A stretch of DNA of 64,000 nt from Cephalotrichum gorgonifer (taxonomy: Eukaryota > Ascomycota > Sordariomycetes > Microascales > Microascaceae): assembly GCA_900312665.1 (NCBI GenBank), contig ONZQ02000005.1, positions 1,095,077-1,159,076 on the forward strand, written 5' to 3'. The notes below the pieces were generated by a model. That model was not told the origin of the DNA and did not search any database. It saw only the letters and a program-made list of their open reading frames with translations. Shown here piece by piece: positions 45,096-56,955 of this stretch (the first letter of the stretch is position 1; each line of letters opens with the position of its first letter). A program made the translations under genes and the position numbers.

Positions 45096-46919
45096 CTATC
45101 CCCTCCTCATCACGAATTCGGAATAGCCCCTCTCTTTCACGTCCTCGCACCGTTTCCGATACCCAGGCGCCGGCCCGTTATACCTCGTCATCGACCTCTT
45201 CTGCTTCCCCGCCACATTCTTATTCACACCCGTCATCCACGAGTCGACCTCGTTCGCCAGCAGCCCCTTCCCGCACTCATGCACATGCTCGGTCCACATA
45301 TCCATCCCCTCCTCTGTCGCCTCGATATACCGCACGTTGTTCTCCTTGGCGTATTTTATGTAGTGCCATACCCAGTCCACCGCGTACTCTATGCTGCGGG
45401 GGATGTTCCCGAACATTTGATGCGGGCCCATGATCATAAACATGTTGGGGAAGTCCTTCACCGTCAGCCCCAGGAACGTCCTGATGCCCTGGCTCCACAC
45501 ATCGCGCAGCTGCGTGTCGTTCACGCCCTTGAAGTCCACGGCGTTGAACGACCCCGTCACGGCGTCGAACCCGGTGGCGTAGATGATGATGTCAAACTCG
45601 AACTCCTCAGTCCCCGTCTTAATCCCCTTCTCCGTGATCCTCTCGATGGGATCTTCGCGGATATTCACAAGGCGCACGTTGTCCTGGTTGAAAACCTCGT
45701 AGTACCCGCTCTCCAATGGCGTCCTGCGCGTCCCGAAGCCGTGATCCTTGGGCGTCAGCAGGTCCGCCACCTTCGGATCCTTGACCCTCTGCTTAATCTT
45801 CTCGGCGTGGAAGGCGCTGTACAGCGCGTTGGCCGCCTTGTCGGTATATATATCCCCGGATATTCCCAGGACCTTGGCGAACCCGGGCTTAGCATACAGC
45901 TCCTCCCAGAGCTTCAGGCGCTCCTCCTCGGTATAGTCGAACACGCTCTTCGGGTCGCCGACGTGGATGAAGCAGCTGTACGATTCCTTGCACCGCCTGA
46001 AGATATCCGGGTACGACTTCCGGATCTCTGCCATCTCCTCCTTGTCGATCTTGGAGTTGCGCAGCGGCGCTGTCCAGTTCGCCGTGCGCTGGAAGACCGT
46101 CAGGGAGCCGAACTGGTCCGCGATAGCCTGCACGGTCTGGATAGCGGTCGCACCCGTGCCTATAATGCCGACGCGCTTGCCCTTCAGCGACGACGCGGAG
46201 TTCTCGGGCCAGCGCGCCGTGTGCCACGCCTCGCCCTTGAAGTCGTTCACGCCGGGGATATTGGGAAGCGTGGGCTGGTTGAGGATGCCCATGGCCGTGA
46301 GGAGGTATCGGCATGAGTACGTCTTCCCGCTCTCGTCAGTCAGTAGCCACGAGTCGGTGGCGGACTGCCAGTGCGCTGAGCGTATCCTCGTGTTGAACTG
46401 CATGTCCTTCTTGAGGTCGAACTTGGCGGTGAGATACTGGATGTACCGGAGTGTCTCGGGCTGAGGGGAGAAGTGCTCAGTCCAGTCCCACTCATCGAGG
46501 ACCTCCTGGTCGAAGGAGAAGATGTAGGAGTAGCTCTCCGAGTCGAATCTGGCGCCGGGGTATCGGTTCCTTTGTGTTCGCGTTAGCGGAGGTCGCGTGG
46601 CGAATCGGGTATAGGTGAGGAGGTTCGCTTACCAGAACCAGGTGCCCCCCTCGCCTGAGCCGGCCTCGAGAACCCTTGTCCGGAGACTTAATTGCCTCAT
46701 GCGGTGGAGGGAGAAGATACCGCTGAGGCCGGCGCCGACGATGAGGACGTCGTAATCTAGACTCTCGTTGGACGCGGAGAAGGCTTTCCCGTCGGTATCG
46801 GGCGCATGACCGTTGACTCCATTCGAATGGCCGTTCGCACCATTGACATGTCCATTCGCAGAGTTTGTGTGGCCGTTGGTTTTGACGCCGTTCGTCCCAT
46901 TTGTGTGGCTTGAGCCCAT
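45096..46919 (-). CDS. Baeyer-Villiger monooxygenase 1 (type I, FAD/NADPH)
   Basis: My model has exons 46919-46633 and 46569-45096, giving 586 aa. The first FAD-binding Rossmann motif is VGAGLSGI, and the NADPH-binding Rossmann motif is IGTGATAIQ. Between them is FKGEAWHTARWP, the type I BVMO fingerprint FxGxxxHxxxW. ATGFDA precedes the C-terminal domain. The first 45 or so residues are a disordered Asn-Gly repeat tail (NGHVNGANGHSNGVNGH) not needed for catalysis. There are no transmembrane segments. The enzyme inserts oxygen next to a ketone to give an ester or lactone. The overall length and motifs resemble cyclohexanone/steroid-type BVMOs, but substrate cannot be read from sequence. It is convergent with the alpha/beta hydrolase that could hydrolyse its product. 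Confidence 0.93.
46783..46916 (-). repeat. Asn-Gly repeat tail at the N-terminus of BVMO 1
   Basis: Roughly 40 residues are dominated by NG pairs, with units such as TNGTNG, NGHTN and NGHVNGANGH. The style is like the linker of the PKS at 5395-5765. It is coding and low-complexity, with no predicted organelle signal. Confidence 0.8.
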
Positions 46920-47696
46920 GGTGGCAGTCGTTGTGGTAGATGAGATAAGTGTGTGATGAGTGCAACACTTAGAGATGAGCGTAGGAATGGCGAAGAAGGA
47001 TTAGAAGGTTTGAGATAGAGGTGATGAGATGTGAAGACAGTGACTGGAACAATAGTACGGCCGACCACAAGGGGTTCTAGGATAATATACGGAGCGCGGG
47101 GAAGCAAGTCGCAAGATAGCCGACGAGGAGAGAACCTGCCATTGCTATGGGGCAGATCCCAGATTCAGGGCGCCGGTGACAGGTCCCTGGGACACTCGCT
47201 CCTCGCTTCCCCAATGCGGGGGGTCGGTTGCTAAGTGGGGTGGTGTTACGCCTTCTCGTCTCCAATCTTGGCAATCGAAGCGATACCGATTGGTCGGGCT
47301 ACAATGTGGTAGTGGGCACTGGCACACCATCCAAAAACAAAACTCTACCGAAAGACGCTAACACAAATCGGGTTTGCCGCCGATGTGAGGGGGAGGAGGT
47401 CTGAGTACAAGCCCCTCCACCACAGCGTCCCAGGCGGGTGATCCGGACGATGCGGGGGGTTTCCGTGGAGGCTTGTTGGGAGATACAAGGCGGCTGGAAT
47501 AGCGCTGGACCTTAAATCGACTCCAATGATAAGAGCGTATACATGTAATTGCCGATTCGGCTCAAAAGCGACTACACGAAGGCCCTGCGACTGAGATACG
47601 TAGGGGGCGAGGGAGGGAAGAATTGGGCGTGATCACGAATCACGAAATGATAAACTTCGTAAATACTTTACGTACTCTACTGTTACAGAGACTCAC
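46920..47696. promoter_or_regulatory. Upstream region of BVMO 1 and 3' flank of MBL hydrolase
   Basis: This 777-bp region has a TAATATACG box near 47083. TGCGGGGGG elements near 47215 and 47450 include overlapping GCGGGG cores. I see no gene. Confidence 0.4.
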
Positions 47697-48916
47697 TCAA
47701 GCCAGCCCCTTAGACTCCCAATAACTCCTCATCTCCGCAAAGAAAGACCACTTCAGCCCCTTACCCCACCCCTTCTCTTTCCAACCGTTCAAACTAGCCG
47801 GGAAATGCTCTACGCCTTCCGCAACAGCCATATCGTGCGCAATAATGACGAAGATGTCCTCCCTACAGTCGAACTCCTGCAGTTCCCCCACGGTCTTCCG
47901 CGCCAATGGGATATCCCCCCCGAAGCACAGGTCGAATAGCGCGTCCGTCGGCTCCCTGCCCCTACTCCTCTGTAGATCATCAAATGCAGAGCCGGGGCAC
48001 AGAGCCATGTCGCCCTGCGGGTGGCACGGATGGGGGAAAATACTCTCGGGGACGGGGAGGTACTTGGAGGGCCGCAGTATGCCCGCGAAATGACACACAT
48101 CACCACCGAGCAAGACGAATGTGTCAGGACCTTTGGTGGTGCGCGCTAAGCCGCATAGATGACCGACCGCGTGGCCAGGCGTGTCTAGAAGATAGAAGGA
48201 GCCATCCCCAAAGTAGTCGAATGCCGGGAAGCTACCAATGCGGAGGACGTGGGGGCCGTCGAAGGAAATCTCCCGGAGGGTCCGGTGGCTTTGCGGGGGT
48301 TAATAAGGTTTGGTACGGATAGTGCGGGGAAGGGAAGGTGAAGGGCGGCCTGCTCACGCGTAGTCGCTCTCCAGGAGCGGAGATTCGGGGTTTGCCGGCG
48401 CGCCAGGAAGCATAGCTTCCTTGAATCCAGCGCCGACGACGAGGTCCGTGGTGGTGGGGAAGGTGGAGGGGTCCCCGATGTGGTCCCAGTGCCAGTGACT
48501 GACCTGAAGTTAGCTCACTGCTGAGGCCGAACCGCTAGTGCAAGCTGAACAAGTGTGAACAGGTACCTCCAAATCACAGCCTCAACCTCATCCAGGGAGA
48601 CGCCTCCCTCCACGAGGATGTCCGCTACATTCTTCGTGACATTCAGCGTATACCCTGTCGAGGGGATATAATTCGACACCTGGGGCGCATAGTTTAAGTA
48701 GTCCTTGCGAATTCCGAGGTCCCAGACCAGCTTCCGGCCAGAAGGGTGCTCGAGCAAGAAGGACAGCGAGGGGACCTCCTTGAACGTGTCGAGACCGGGG
48801 ACGGCGGGTTCCATGAAGCGCTCGAGGATGGAGGGCCCGAAGGTGACGGGGTTGATGAGCTTGACCGTGATGGTCTCGCCCGAGGGAATATTGATGTCGG
48901 GTGGGGACTGCGCCAT
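47697..48916 (-). CDS. Metallo-beta-lactamase-fold hydrolase (lactonase-like)
   Basis: My model has exons 48916-48567, 48498-48358 and 48288-47697, giving 360 aa with phases matching. I chose the ATG at 48916 (MAQSPPDINIPSG), since the frame upstream of it has no ATG. The metal motif SHWHWDHIGD (HxHxDH) is created exactly across the first splice junction. Further ligands are likely in DTPGHAVGHL, LGGDVCH and the late IIAHD. The protein belongs to the binuclear-zinc MBL superfamily, which includes N-acyl-homoserine-lactone and other lactonases, and fungal mycotoxin lactone hydrolases. In this cluster a second lactone or thioester hydrolase beside two BVMOs is consistent with ring-opening steps. 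It is cytosolic, with no signal peptide. It shares a divergent promoter with the MFS transporter. Confidence 0.9.
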
Positions 48917-49654
48917 ATCGAACGAGGGCAACAATAGAGCGGAACAGGTCCAATACCGGGTTGGTGGCTACGGCTCTCACGACCTATCGCTTGTGATTTG
49001 CGATGCGTAACGGAGTATTGGTATTGACCGTGATGCCCAGGGCCAGATCAGCTGCACCGATGAGCTAAATAGACGGAGTTGGTGACCTTTTCGTGTCGTA
49101 GCCGGTGCGGAGACGACGAGTGTGAGTGTTTCTCCTCATGTCAGCTTACGGGGAGTAAGCTCCACGGTCTCCTCCGTGTCCCAAGAACACCAATCTCCAC
49201 TTAACACCACTTTCCGTCCACGCTACTGACGCACTAGAGCAATAGCGTCCTCCACTCGCCCGCTAGTTGCCCCCATTCCCAGAATTGCGTTCCTCTCAAA
49301 AACCCTGGAAACCCCGCAATCCGTCTCCCCCCAAAACCTGCTAGTAATCCTGGGCGCCGCTCTTAGCGTCATCTCGGCTACCCCGGTATTCCCCTTTCGG
49401 ACACATCCCCTACCTCAACCCCAGTGGACACGATACAGCTCGGCAGTGTGCCTGCGCCCCAGATCATGCTCCCCGGATTGCTTCCTTCCCCATGGGGTTC
49501 ACCGCGACCTTATCGGCATAAAACTACGTGATCGTCCCTCCACCCAGACGGTCGGGAACAACCTGCAACGAGGCCGTTCTATCCGGTTTCCATCTTGTGC
49601 GAAATTTCTAGATCGCACGACTTTACTAGCGTCGGTCTCAAAGGAGAAAACAAA
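48917..49654. promoter_or_regulatory. Shared divergent promoter (MBL hydrolase / MFS transporter)
   Basis: This 738-bp region lies between divergent starts. It carries ACCCCGCA at 49311-49318 (GCGGGG on the opposite strand), a partial match to the element in the ligase/ADH promoter. I see no gene. Confidence 0.4.
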
Positions 49655-51568
49655 ATGTCGTCTGACTCTGAGAAGGGAGTTTCGGTGCAAGTCGAGAGTG
49701 ACCGTGATGGGTCCGCCGGGAAGGGCCCGGTGGCTACGACCGCAGACGTGGACACGGTGCATCAGGATGAGGCGATGAGGGTCCTCCAGGCCTACACGGG
49801 CGACAGGCAGTGGGGAGAGGAGGAGGAGAAGAAGCTACGGCGGAAGCTGGATTGGAAGCTGATGCCTGTTTTATGTGCGACGTACGCGTTGCAGTACTAC
49901 GACAAGGCCATGCTTTCGCAGGCGGTACGAAGACTATCCTGCGCCCCTGTTTGGTTTTTCATCGCCATTTTCAGAATTCAGACGTAGCTGACGACAAGAT
50001 GGTAGGCCTTATTCGGTATTCGACAAGATCTGGCTCTCGACGTGGGAGACCGCTATTCCATGTCGGCCGCCATCTTCTATCTCGGCTTCATCGTCGGGTC
50101 GTACCCTTGCATGGTCCTTGCTCAGCGGTTCCCCATCGAGCGCGTGGCCGCGGTCGTCGTCTCCGTCTGGGGACTCTGCCTCATCCTCACTACCGTCTGC
50201 CATAACTATCAGGGTATCTATGCACAGAGGTTCTTCCTTGGGTTCCTCGAGAGTGGTATTAGCCCACTATTCATGGTGGTCGTGGTGAGTACAGTCTTTC
50301 CTTGCCTCCCCTTTCCTCCGATCCCTCGATTCGGATCCGGATGAACGTGGGTGCGACTAATACCAGATCAGGGCGGTTTCTATAAGAAGAATGAACAGGC
50401 GATGCGCATGGGGTAAGCTAACCCCCCACACGGCCCAATTATCCCATCTCCCAGAGGATACGTACTGACATCCTCATAGAATCTGGTACTGCTGCACGGG
50501 CTACATCTCCATCATATCCCCCCTAGTCAACTACGGTTTCGGCCTCATCAACGGCGGCGTCGGCTCCTGGCGCTACATGTACTACTTCGCCGGCGCCCTC
50601 ACCATCATCTGGGGCGTCGCCCTCTGGTGGGTCCTCCCGCCTGACCCCGTACGCGCTAGGGGGTTCAGCGAGCGTGAGCACTATATCCTCGTCGCCCGTC
50701 TCCGGTCCAACAACGCCGGCGTCCGAAACACCCATCTCAAGGTCGGGCAAATCGTGGAGCTGCTGCTCGACCTCAAGTTCTGGACCGTCTTCTCCATCAG
50801 CTTCCTTTCTATGATTGCCAATGGGCCCATCACCACATTCATCCCTATCATCGTCAACGGGCTCGGGTTCACCACGCTCAACTCGATCCTGATGCTGATG
50901 CCCGTGGGCGCTTACGCCGGGACGCTCCAGCTCCTCATGTCGTGGGCCGCCTACAGGTACAAGGGTATCCGGACCTATCTCGTTGTTGTAGCCCAGGTCG
51001 GGACTATCATATCCGCGCTGCTCCTCTGGCTCCTGCCCATGAACGCGACGGGTGGGCTTCTATTTGCAGTTATCATCCTGCCATCCATTGGTGGTGGTTA
51101 CGCTGTTCTTATGGGAGTGGTGATCGCGAACACAGCGGGTTATACGAAGAAGACGGTGGCATCTTCGGGCATGTTCATCGGCTACTGTTTGGGTTGGTTC
51201 CGCCCCCCGTTTCTTCCCCGCTAGTGAACTTGGATGGTGGTGGTGGCCTGTTGTATAGCTAACCCCTGATAGGTAACTTCGTTGGACCTCTCGTGTTCAA
51301 GCCCGAGGACAGGCCTCGATACGCACCCGGATTTATCGTCGTGGTAGTGACGTCTATCATCGCCGCGCTGCTCGCTCTCCTGTACCGGTTCCTCTGCATT
51401 TACTCGAACAAGAAGAGAGACAAGGAGGGAACTGAGGAGAGCTTCGACAATGCGTACGACGATGACCTTACCGACAGGACAGTATGTGTTTCAGACTATT
51501 TACCTTTCTACAGTATGGATAATAGGGCTAACGGGATGCAGAACCGTCACTTTAGGTACATCTTGTAA
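49655..51568 (+). CDS. MFS transporter, DAL5/anion:cation symporter type
   Basis: My model has exons 49655-49924, 50006-50284, 50372-50412, 50480-51192, 51273-51481 and 51542-51568, giving 512 aa. The last exon is only 27 nt (NRHFRYIL), matching the conserved C-terminal xNxxFRYxL of this family. The cytosolic N-terminus with EEKKLRRKLDWKLMPVLC leads into LQYYDKAMLSQA, the TM1 signature of allantoate/nicotinate-permease relatives. GFLESGISP and GGFYKKNEQAMRMGIWY lie in the central part. Around twelve hydrophobic helices are visible. These carriers usually import organic anions (allantoate, vitamins, aromatic or other carboxylates) with protons. The role here would be uptake of the pathway substrate or export of an intermediate. 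Drug-efflux transporters of the DHA families have different signatures. Confidence 0.92.
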
Positions 51569-52359
51569 CAGGGAATCTTCCCCCCGTGTCGAGTCGTTCT
51601 GTCACAGACGACAGATTGTTTTGCTTTTGTTGGAGGGCTGGATGGTGTCTAGTTTTGATTATATTCGTAGTAGCGGAGAGTATTTTGCCAATTGCATTGG
51701 AACTTTCGAAGCTGAGCTGGCTTGCAGCTATACTTATACTTGATCCGGGAATGTCTAATCACAATCCAATACATTACCGAGACTGAGACTGCCCATTATG
51801 ACGCTCGCTCCTGTACGGCCGTTGGATATGAGTAGCACGCATAGCTGATTGTCCGAGCTGGAACAAGTGATCGGGTGAAACGCAGTGAACGGAATTATGC
51901 GACCGATGACAAGAAACGAACACTCCAACACCGCGATACAGGACTCCAGCGAGGAGATTCGCTTTGACCTTTTCTCCAGTTTAGCTCGGCACTATCGCCA
52001 GTGGGCGGGTCTAGTGTGGAGACTAATTGGCCAATAGTGGTCATTTCCCCACATATAGCGTCGTTTCCCACCCCGCCTCTGTCTCCGCACCCCAATTAAC
52101 AAGTACCATTCCCCGCACCCTGCTGCGACCACGTGAAATATAGGCGGGCCCGTGCCTTCCTCCCCCCCCAAATCCACCCAAAAGCAACTTGAGAACGTGG
52201 GGATCTCACCTTGGCCAAACTCCGTCGTCCCTCCTTTGTCTTTGCCGCAAGCTGCGGCATTGCCGTATTACCACCATTCCAACAACCGTGAAATCCATCC
52301 TACCCCTTACCTCCCATCGCGCATTTTTTGAGCCGCACCGCACCGTGACGCAACGTACC
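51569..52359. promoter_or_regulatory. Upstream region of the cluster regulator
   Basis: This 791-bp gap lies between the transporter stop and the Zn2Cys6 regulator start. It contains TTCCCCGCA near 52103 and a CT-rich leader from about 52155. I see no gene. Confidence 0.4.
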
Positions 52360-54613
52360 ATGACCGAGATCGTCGGAACTTGGCTCCACTTTAAGGGCCG
52401 CCAGCGCAAGCGGAAGCGCGCCGAGCTTGTCTGCGTGCTGTGTCACTCTAAGAAGATCAAGTGCGACCTCCAGGTGAGCCTCCCCCACTTCTACGGCATC
52501 TGATGGCCCGACGGTACCTGCCCAGCCGGCTATGGGGATTGGGGAACCGATACTAAGACTACTGCTCCGCAGAGCCGCAATCGCGACGGCTATGAAAAGT
52601 GCTCCAACTGCGATGCCCCCGATCGCGAGTGTCTTGTGCGCCCTTCTAAGCGGGTGAAGCAGCCACTCAACTCTATCATCGTGGCTGGTGCCCAGAATGA
52701 TGGGCCCGAGGCCATCTCTCCGCTTAGTACGTCTCCTCATACCTCCGGCATGCACGCAAGACATGCTGACCAGTCATCCCAGCCCAGGAAAGGACCCTGG
52801 CCCCGTCCGAAACGCCCGTAGCTGCTGTGGTCAGTCCTAGCATGACCCAACCCTTCCATCAGTTCCCGACCCCCGTTCACTCCGTCACCGCCATCGCAAA
52901 CGGTCACGGCATCCCAGCCCACAGCTTCTCCGCCGTCCGCCACCCACACCAGTCGAGCACCTCACCCGGCGAGGGCGCCGGTTTCAGCCACGCCGGAGAC
53001 GTAGACACCGGCTTCCTCCAGATTTACGATACCGAAAACCAGCTCGATGCAGAGCAGCAAGAGTACGAAGCCATCCTAGAATCAAAACGCCGGTTCTCCC
53101 ACCCCCAGCAGCAGGAGCTCCTGCAGAGCTTCGCCGAGACGTACTGGGAGTACTGCTACGCCTGGTGTCCCGTGCTGGACAGGGACACGCTGGCAGATGA
53201 CCTCGCGCGCTCTCCGCTGCTGGCCAATTCGCTGGCGCTCGCCGCGAGTCACATCCAGCCGCCGCTCGTGCCGCATGAGGGCCCTGCGACGTACTACGAC
53301 CGGGCGAGGAATATATTCTATAATGATGAGGAGATGGATGGCCTCACTATCCTGAGAGGGTTGGCGCTGTTCTACTGGTGGGCGCCGAAGCCGCCGACGA
53401 CGGCGCATAGGCACTCGTCTTGGTGGTGGACGTCGGTTATCATTAGGCACGCGCAGCAGATGAGTATTCATCGGGAGCCGGGTGATGGTCATCGCCTTGC
53501 CGGCAGGTTGAATATGAGCTTGAGACGGCGAATATGGTGGACGGCATTCGTCAGTATCGCACAGGTGCGCCCGCAAACAAAAGTCATAGTAACTGACGGC
53601 TCTTCCAGGCTCGAGAACGGCTCACGTCGCTGTGTCAGAGCAAACCCTGCATAATCGACCCGGACGACTGTAACCTCGAAGAAGCCCAGCTGTCCGATTT
53701 CCCCGAGGACCCCGTATCACAGCGCAAGGGCTTAATCTTCATCTACTGGGTCCGACTCTGCGCAATAATAGGCAAGATAGCGAAGCGCCTGTCCACCTCC
53801 TCCAACTCCACAAACCAGCCCTTCCCCGCCGACCTCCAGCAGGAGCTCGCAGACTGGATCCACTCCCTCCCCGCTGACCTACGTCTCCCAATAAGCTCCC
53901 CACGGACAGAATCCTTCGACCGCGACGTCCACCAGCTGCACCTACCCTACTTCACAACCATCATCATCCTCCACATGAAGCGCTCCGCGCATGACCTACC
54001 ACAAGCCCTACCCCCCGCCATCCTCGCGGCATCCTGCATTGCGCGGATTCTGCGCGATATCCTCTCCCGTGGAAACGCGAGGTTCCTCATGGCCATTACG
54101 TGCTGGTATAGCGGCACGGCCTTCGTTCCCCTCCTGCAGGCCTGTCGCATCGAGCAGTTCGCGCAGGAGGCAGAAGAGGGCCTCGACGTCCTAGTCCACA
54201 CCGTAGCGCAGCTACAGAACATGTGGGGATCCGCGAGGGTCATTGGCGGGGGATTTGAGCGCCTCCGAAAGTCCTTCCTTGAGGGACTACCCTCCAATGG
54301 GTCCAAGCCCGACAACGCACGCGATCCCATCCCGCCGCGACCGGGGGACGCCACGGCATTTACGATGCAGGGCGATGACCCAGGTCTCCCGAGTGCCGCC
54401 GACGACTTCGACTGGACGATGTTGTTCCCGTGTGTGACGAGGTCGACGAGTAAGATCGCAGAGGCCCTGTTGATGGACAAGGAACAGGGGACTGCGACGG
54501 GGTTGCCGTTCTCGGAGGATGCACTGTTCCATGAGACGCTGTTGAGTCAATACCATGATTTGTTGGAGCCGTCGGGGTTTCTAGATTTTTCGGATATGCC
54601 TTTTGAGGCATAA
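52360..54613 (+). CDS. Zn2Cys6 transcription factor, CTF1/Far-like, candidate pathway regulator
   Basis: My model has exons 52360-52473, 52573-52726, 52783-53564 and about 53609-54613, giving 684 aa. A basic stretch (GRQRKRKRAE) precedes the zinc cluster CVLCHSKKIKC...CSNCDAPDREC. Its middle loop is about 12 residues, longer than the usual 5-9, and it is interrupted by the first intron. A fungal_trans domain follows, with SFAETYWEYCYAWCPVLDRDTL, NIFYNDEEMDGLTILRGLALFYWW and RRRIWWTAFVSIAQARERL. That pattern is like the cutinase/fatty-acid regulators CTF1, FarA and FarB. The C-terminus is acidic (FSDMPFEA), a likely activation tail. It sits inside the enzyme cluster, so local control of the divergent promoters is a reasonable inference. 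The effector is unknown. Confidence 0.9.
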
Positions 54614-54922
54614 CGCGTAAAAGATATTTTTTTTTTTTCACATTTTTGTTATTTGGGAAACTCTTGGTGGCAACAATTGGCGTCGGGATTTGAATGCCAT
54701 ATTTCGTACAATAACCTATAGCCCCGTCATCTTCACATCTCGATATCTTTGCGCCTTGACATGGCAACATCTTGACAGAGGTCGTGGTATCATTCACGGA
54801 ATAGCTTGGGCCCGAAGAAATTTTCGGATTTCAATCTAATTGAAGCGTTCTCATATCTATCACTGCTAACTAAATCGTAACGAAGCGCAATCTAATCAAT
54901 ATACAACTCCACACCTACCCCC
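54614..54922. other. Convergent 3' region, regulator / BVMO 2
   Basis: This 309-bp AT-rich region has a T13 homopolymer (54629-54641). I see no gene. Confidence 0.5.
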
Positions 54923-56955
54923 CTATTCCTGGATCGTCTCCGCCTTTTCCACATACCACGACAAGTCGCTCTCAGGATCCATCTCCCACTTCGTGAAACC
55001 ATTCCCCATGAACCGGAATGAGTTTGCCGTGTTATACACCACATCAAAGTCCTCGCCCCTAATCTCCCCTAGCATCCTGTTAAACAAGTGCGCGCTGCCC
55101 CCAAACAGAGCTGTCACCCGCCCGTTGACCCTCCCCCTCTTGTACCAGCTACTACACGCGCCGGTCCACACGAGAGTCTTGTGGATCTCGTCGCAGTACT
55201 TGATAAAGTCATCGACCTTCTCTCGCTTGGGCTCCACGCGCTTGATGTCCTCCGTGCTCATCTTCTTTATCCACTTGACGAAGTAGTCACCCGTCCAGTT
55301 GAGCGACTCGACGAGGGAGCCATGGCCGCCGAGGCAGTTGGGTCCCATCATCATGAAGTAGTTGGGAATGTCAGGGACGGCGACGGACATGTAGGACTCC
55401 GGGTCTTCGGACCACTTCTCCTGGAGGTTAACTCCGTTCCGGCCGACGATGGGGAAGCGGGGGCGGTGGGTTACATCGAAGCCTGTCGCGCAGACAACTG
55501 TTTCTTCGTTAGCTCCTGAGTCCGATCTGAGGGGGGAAAACAAAGGTGGGGAATGAGGTGAGGAAGGGGTATAGGCAAGATAGGAGGATGACTACTTACT
55601 GACGTCGCACTCGTACAGCTCCCCGTCAGCCGTGTGCACTCCCTTCTCCGACACGCGCGTAATGGGACTATTCGTAAGATGGCAGTTGGGCTTAGTGAAG
55701 GACTCGAGGTAACCCGGCCCCGGCGTGATCCTCCTGCACCCCAGCTCCCACTTCGGGATCAGCTTCTCGCAGAGCACAGGGTCGTGCCCCAGCTTCTCCG
55801 CCATCTGCGCCGCAGCCAACTTCATCCCCTCCTCGTTATTCTTGCCCTTCATGAAGATATAGAAGCTCTTATTCGTGCGACTGACGATCCCCTTCCGGTG
55901 CTGGAGGTGATACTCTGGATCACGGAACTTCTTCCTCTCTTCCTCGGTATACTTCGGGTTCGGGTCCGGGTCGTCCCTGCCAAGGTGTTTGGACGGCGGC
56001 GCTCGGTAATACACCCACGCGGGGCCCCGAACAAAGTTCATCACATCCGTCCCCTCTAGCTTGGCCATCTGCGGCACGAGCTGGATCCCCGAGGACCCGT
56101 TGCCGATGATCGCGATCCGCTTGCCGGAGTAGTCGTAGCTGTGGTCCCAGGCTGCCGAGTGCGTGATGTGACCGCCGAAGCTCCGCAGGCCGTCGATATT
56201 GGGCCAAGACTCGTGGACGAGTACGCCCTGCGCCGAGATGAGCACGTGGCAGAACTCGTCACGCTGGGCGCCGGCGTGGTCAACGCGGACTTTCCACTGG
56301 CCGAGGTCCTCCTGCCACCAGGCGCCAATGACGCGCGTGTTAAGTTGAAGGTCGCGGTCGAGGGACCATTTCTTGACCGTCGCCTTCATGTAGCTGAGGA
56401 TGTCGCCGCCGGAGGCGTAAAATCGTTCCCAGTCGGGATTGGGGTCGAAGGGGAAGGCCTGATAGCTAGTGAGTATGAGAGATCCCAGATGGGCCGACGG
56501 CCCCGCACCGCAAGAAGCCGGAAGGGGGGATAGAGCAGGAAGGAGTTGCTTACATAGATGTGCGCGGGCACGTCGCACTGCACACCGGGGTAGTTATTCG
56601 CAAGCCAGGTTCCACCGACATCGGCCCTCGCCTCAAAGATGGTGTGGTCTACGATGTCCCTCATCTCGGGGAACCGGTGCTGGAACTTATGCGCCATCAG
56701 CAGGCCCGAGAACCCGGCCCCGATAGTAAAGACCTTGAGGTTACGCGGTGTGTAGCCAAACTCCTTGTTCAGGGAGAAGGGGTCGACATGCACGCCATTG
56801 GTGAGTAGGGGGGCATCGTCAGCCGCCGTCGGTAGAGGATTGTGACCGTTGCTGAGTTCTGGAGGAGTGGTGGCCGAGGAGGTGCGGAGGCCACCTGCGA
56901 TAGGGTCCGAGGCCATCGACGGGTTGACCGCCGGTGTTTCTAAGGGTGCGGTCAT
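54923..56955 (-). CDS. Baeyer-Villiger / flavin monooxygenase 2
   Basis: My model has exons 56955-56554, 56458-55600 and 55497-54923, giving 611 aa. An Ala/Pro/Ser-rich tail of about 65 residues precedes the FAD motif TIGAGFSGLL. DVGGTWLANNYPGVQCDVPAH follows, as in the FMO/BVMO superfamily. The fingerprint FGGHITHSAAW fits FxGxxxHxxxW. The NADPH Rossmann motif is IGNGSSGIQ, and VCATGFDV precedes the C-terminal domain, as ATGFDA does in BVMO 1. MMGPNCLGGHGSL near the C-terminus differs from BVMO 1 (MGPHQMFGN), so the two are not recent duplicates. A TATATAC box (57056-57062) lies about 100 bp upstream. It shares a divergent promoter with the SDR at 57789. It would oxygenate a ketone to an ester or lactone, substrate unknown. 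Confidence 0.92.

Noticed and set aside
45072..46316. 414-codon open frame on the plus strand opposite BVMO 1
   Set aside because: It is an Arg/Leu/His-rich antisense shadow. The minus strand has the full BVMO motifs.
48917..48934. Six-codon upstream extension of the MBL gene
   Set aside because: It would start at TTG. The first ATG in frame is at 48916 and suits the family N-terminus.
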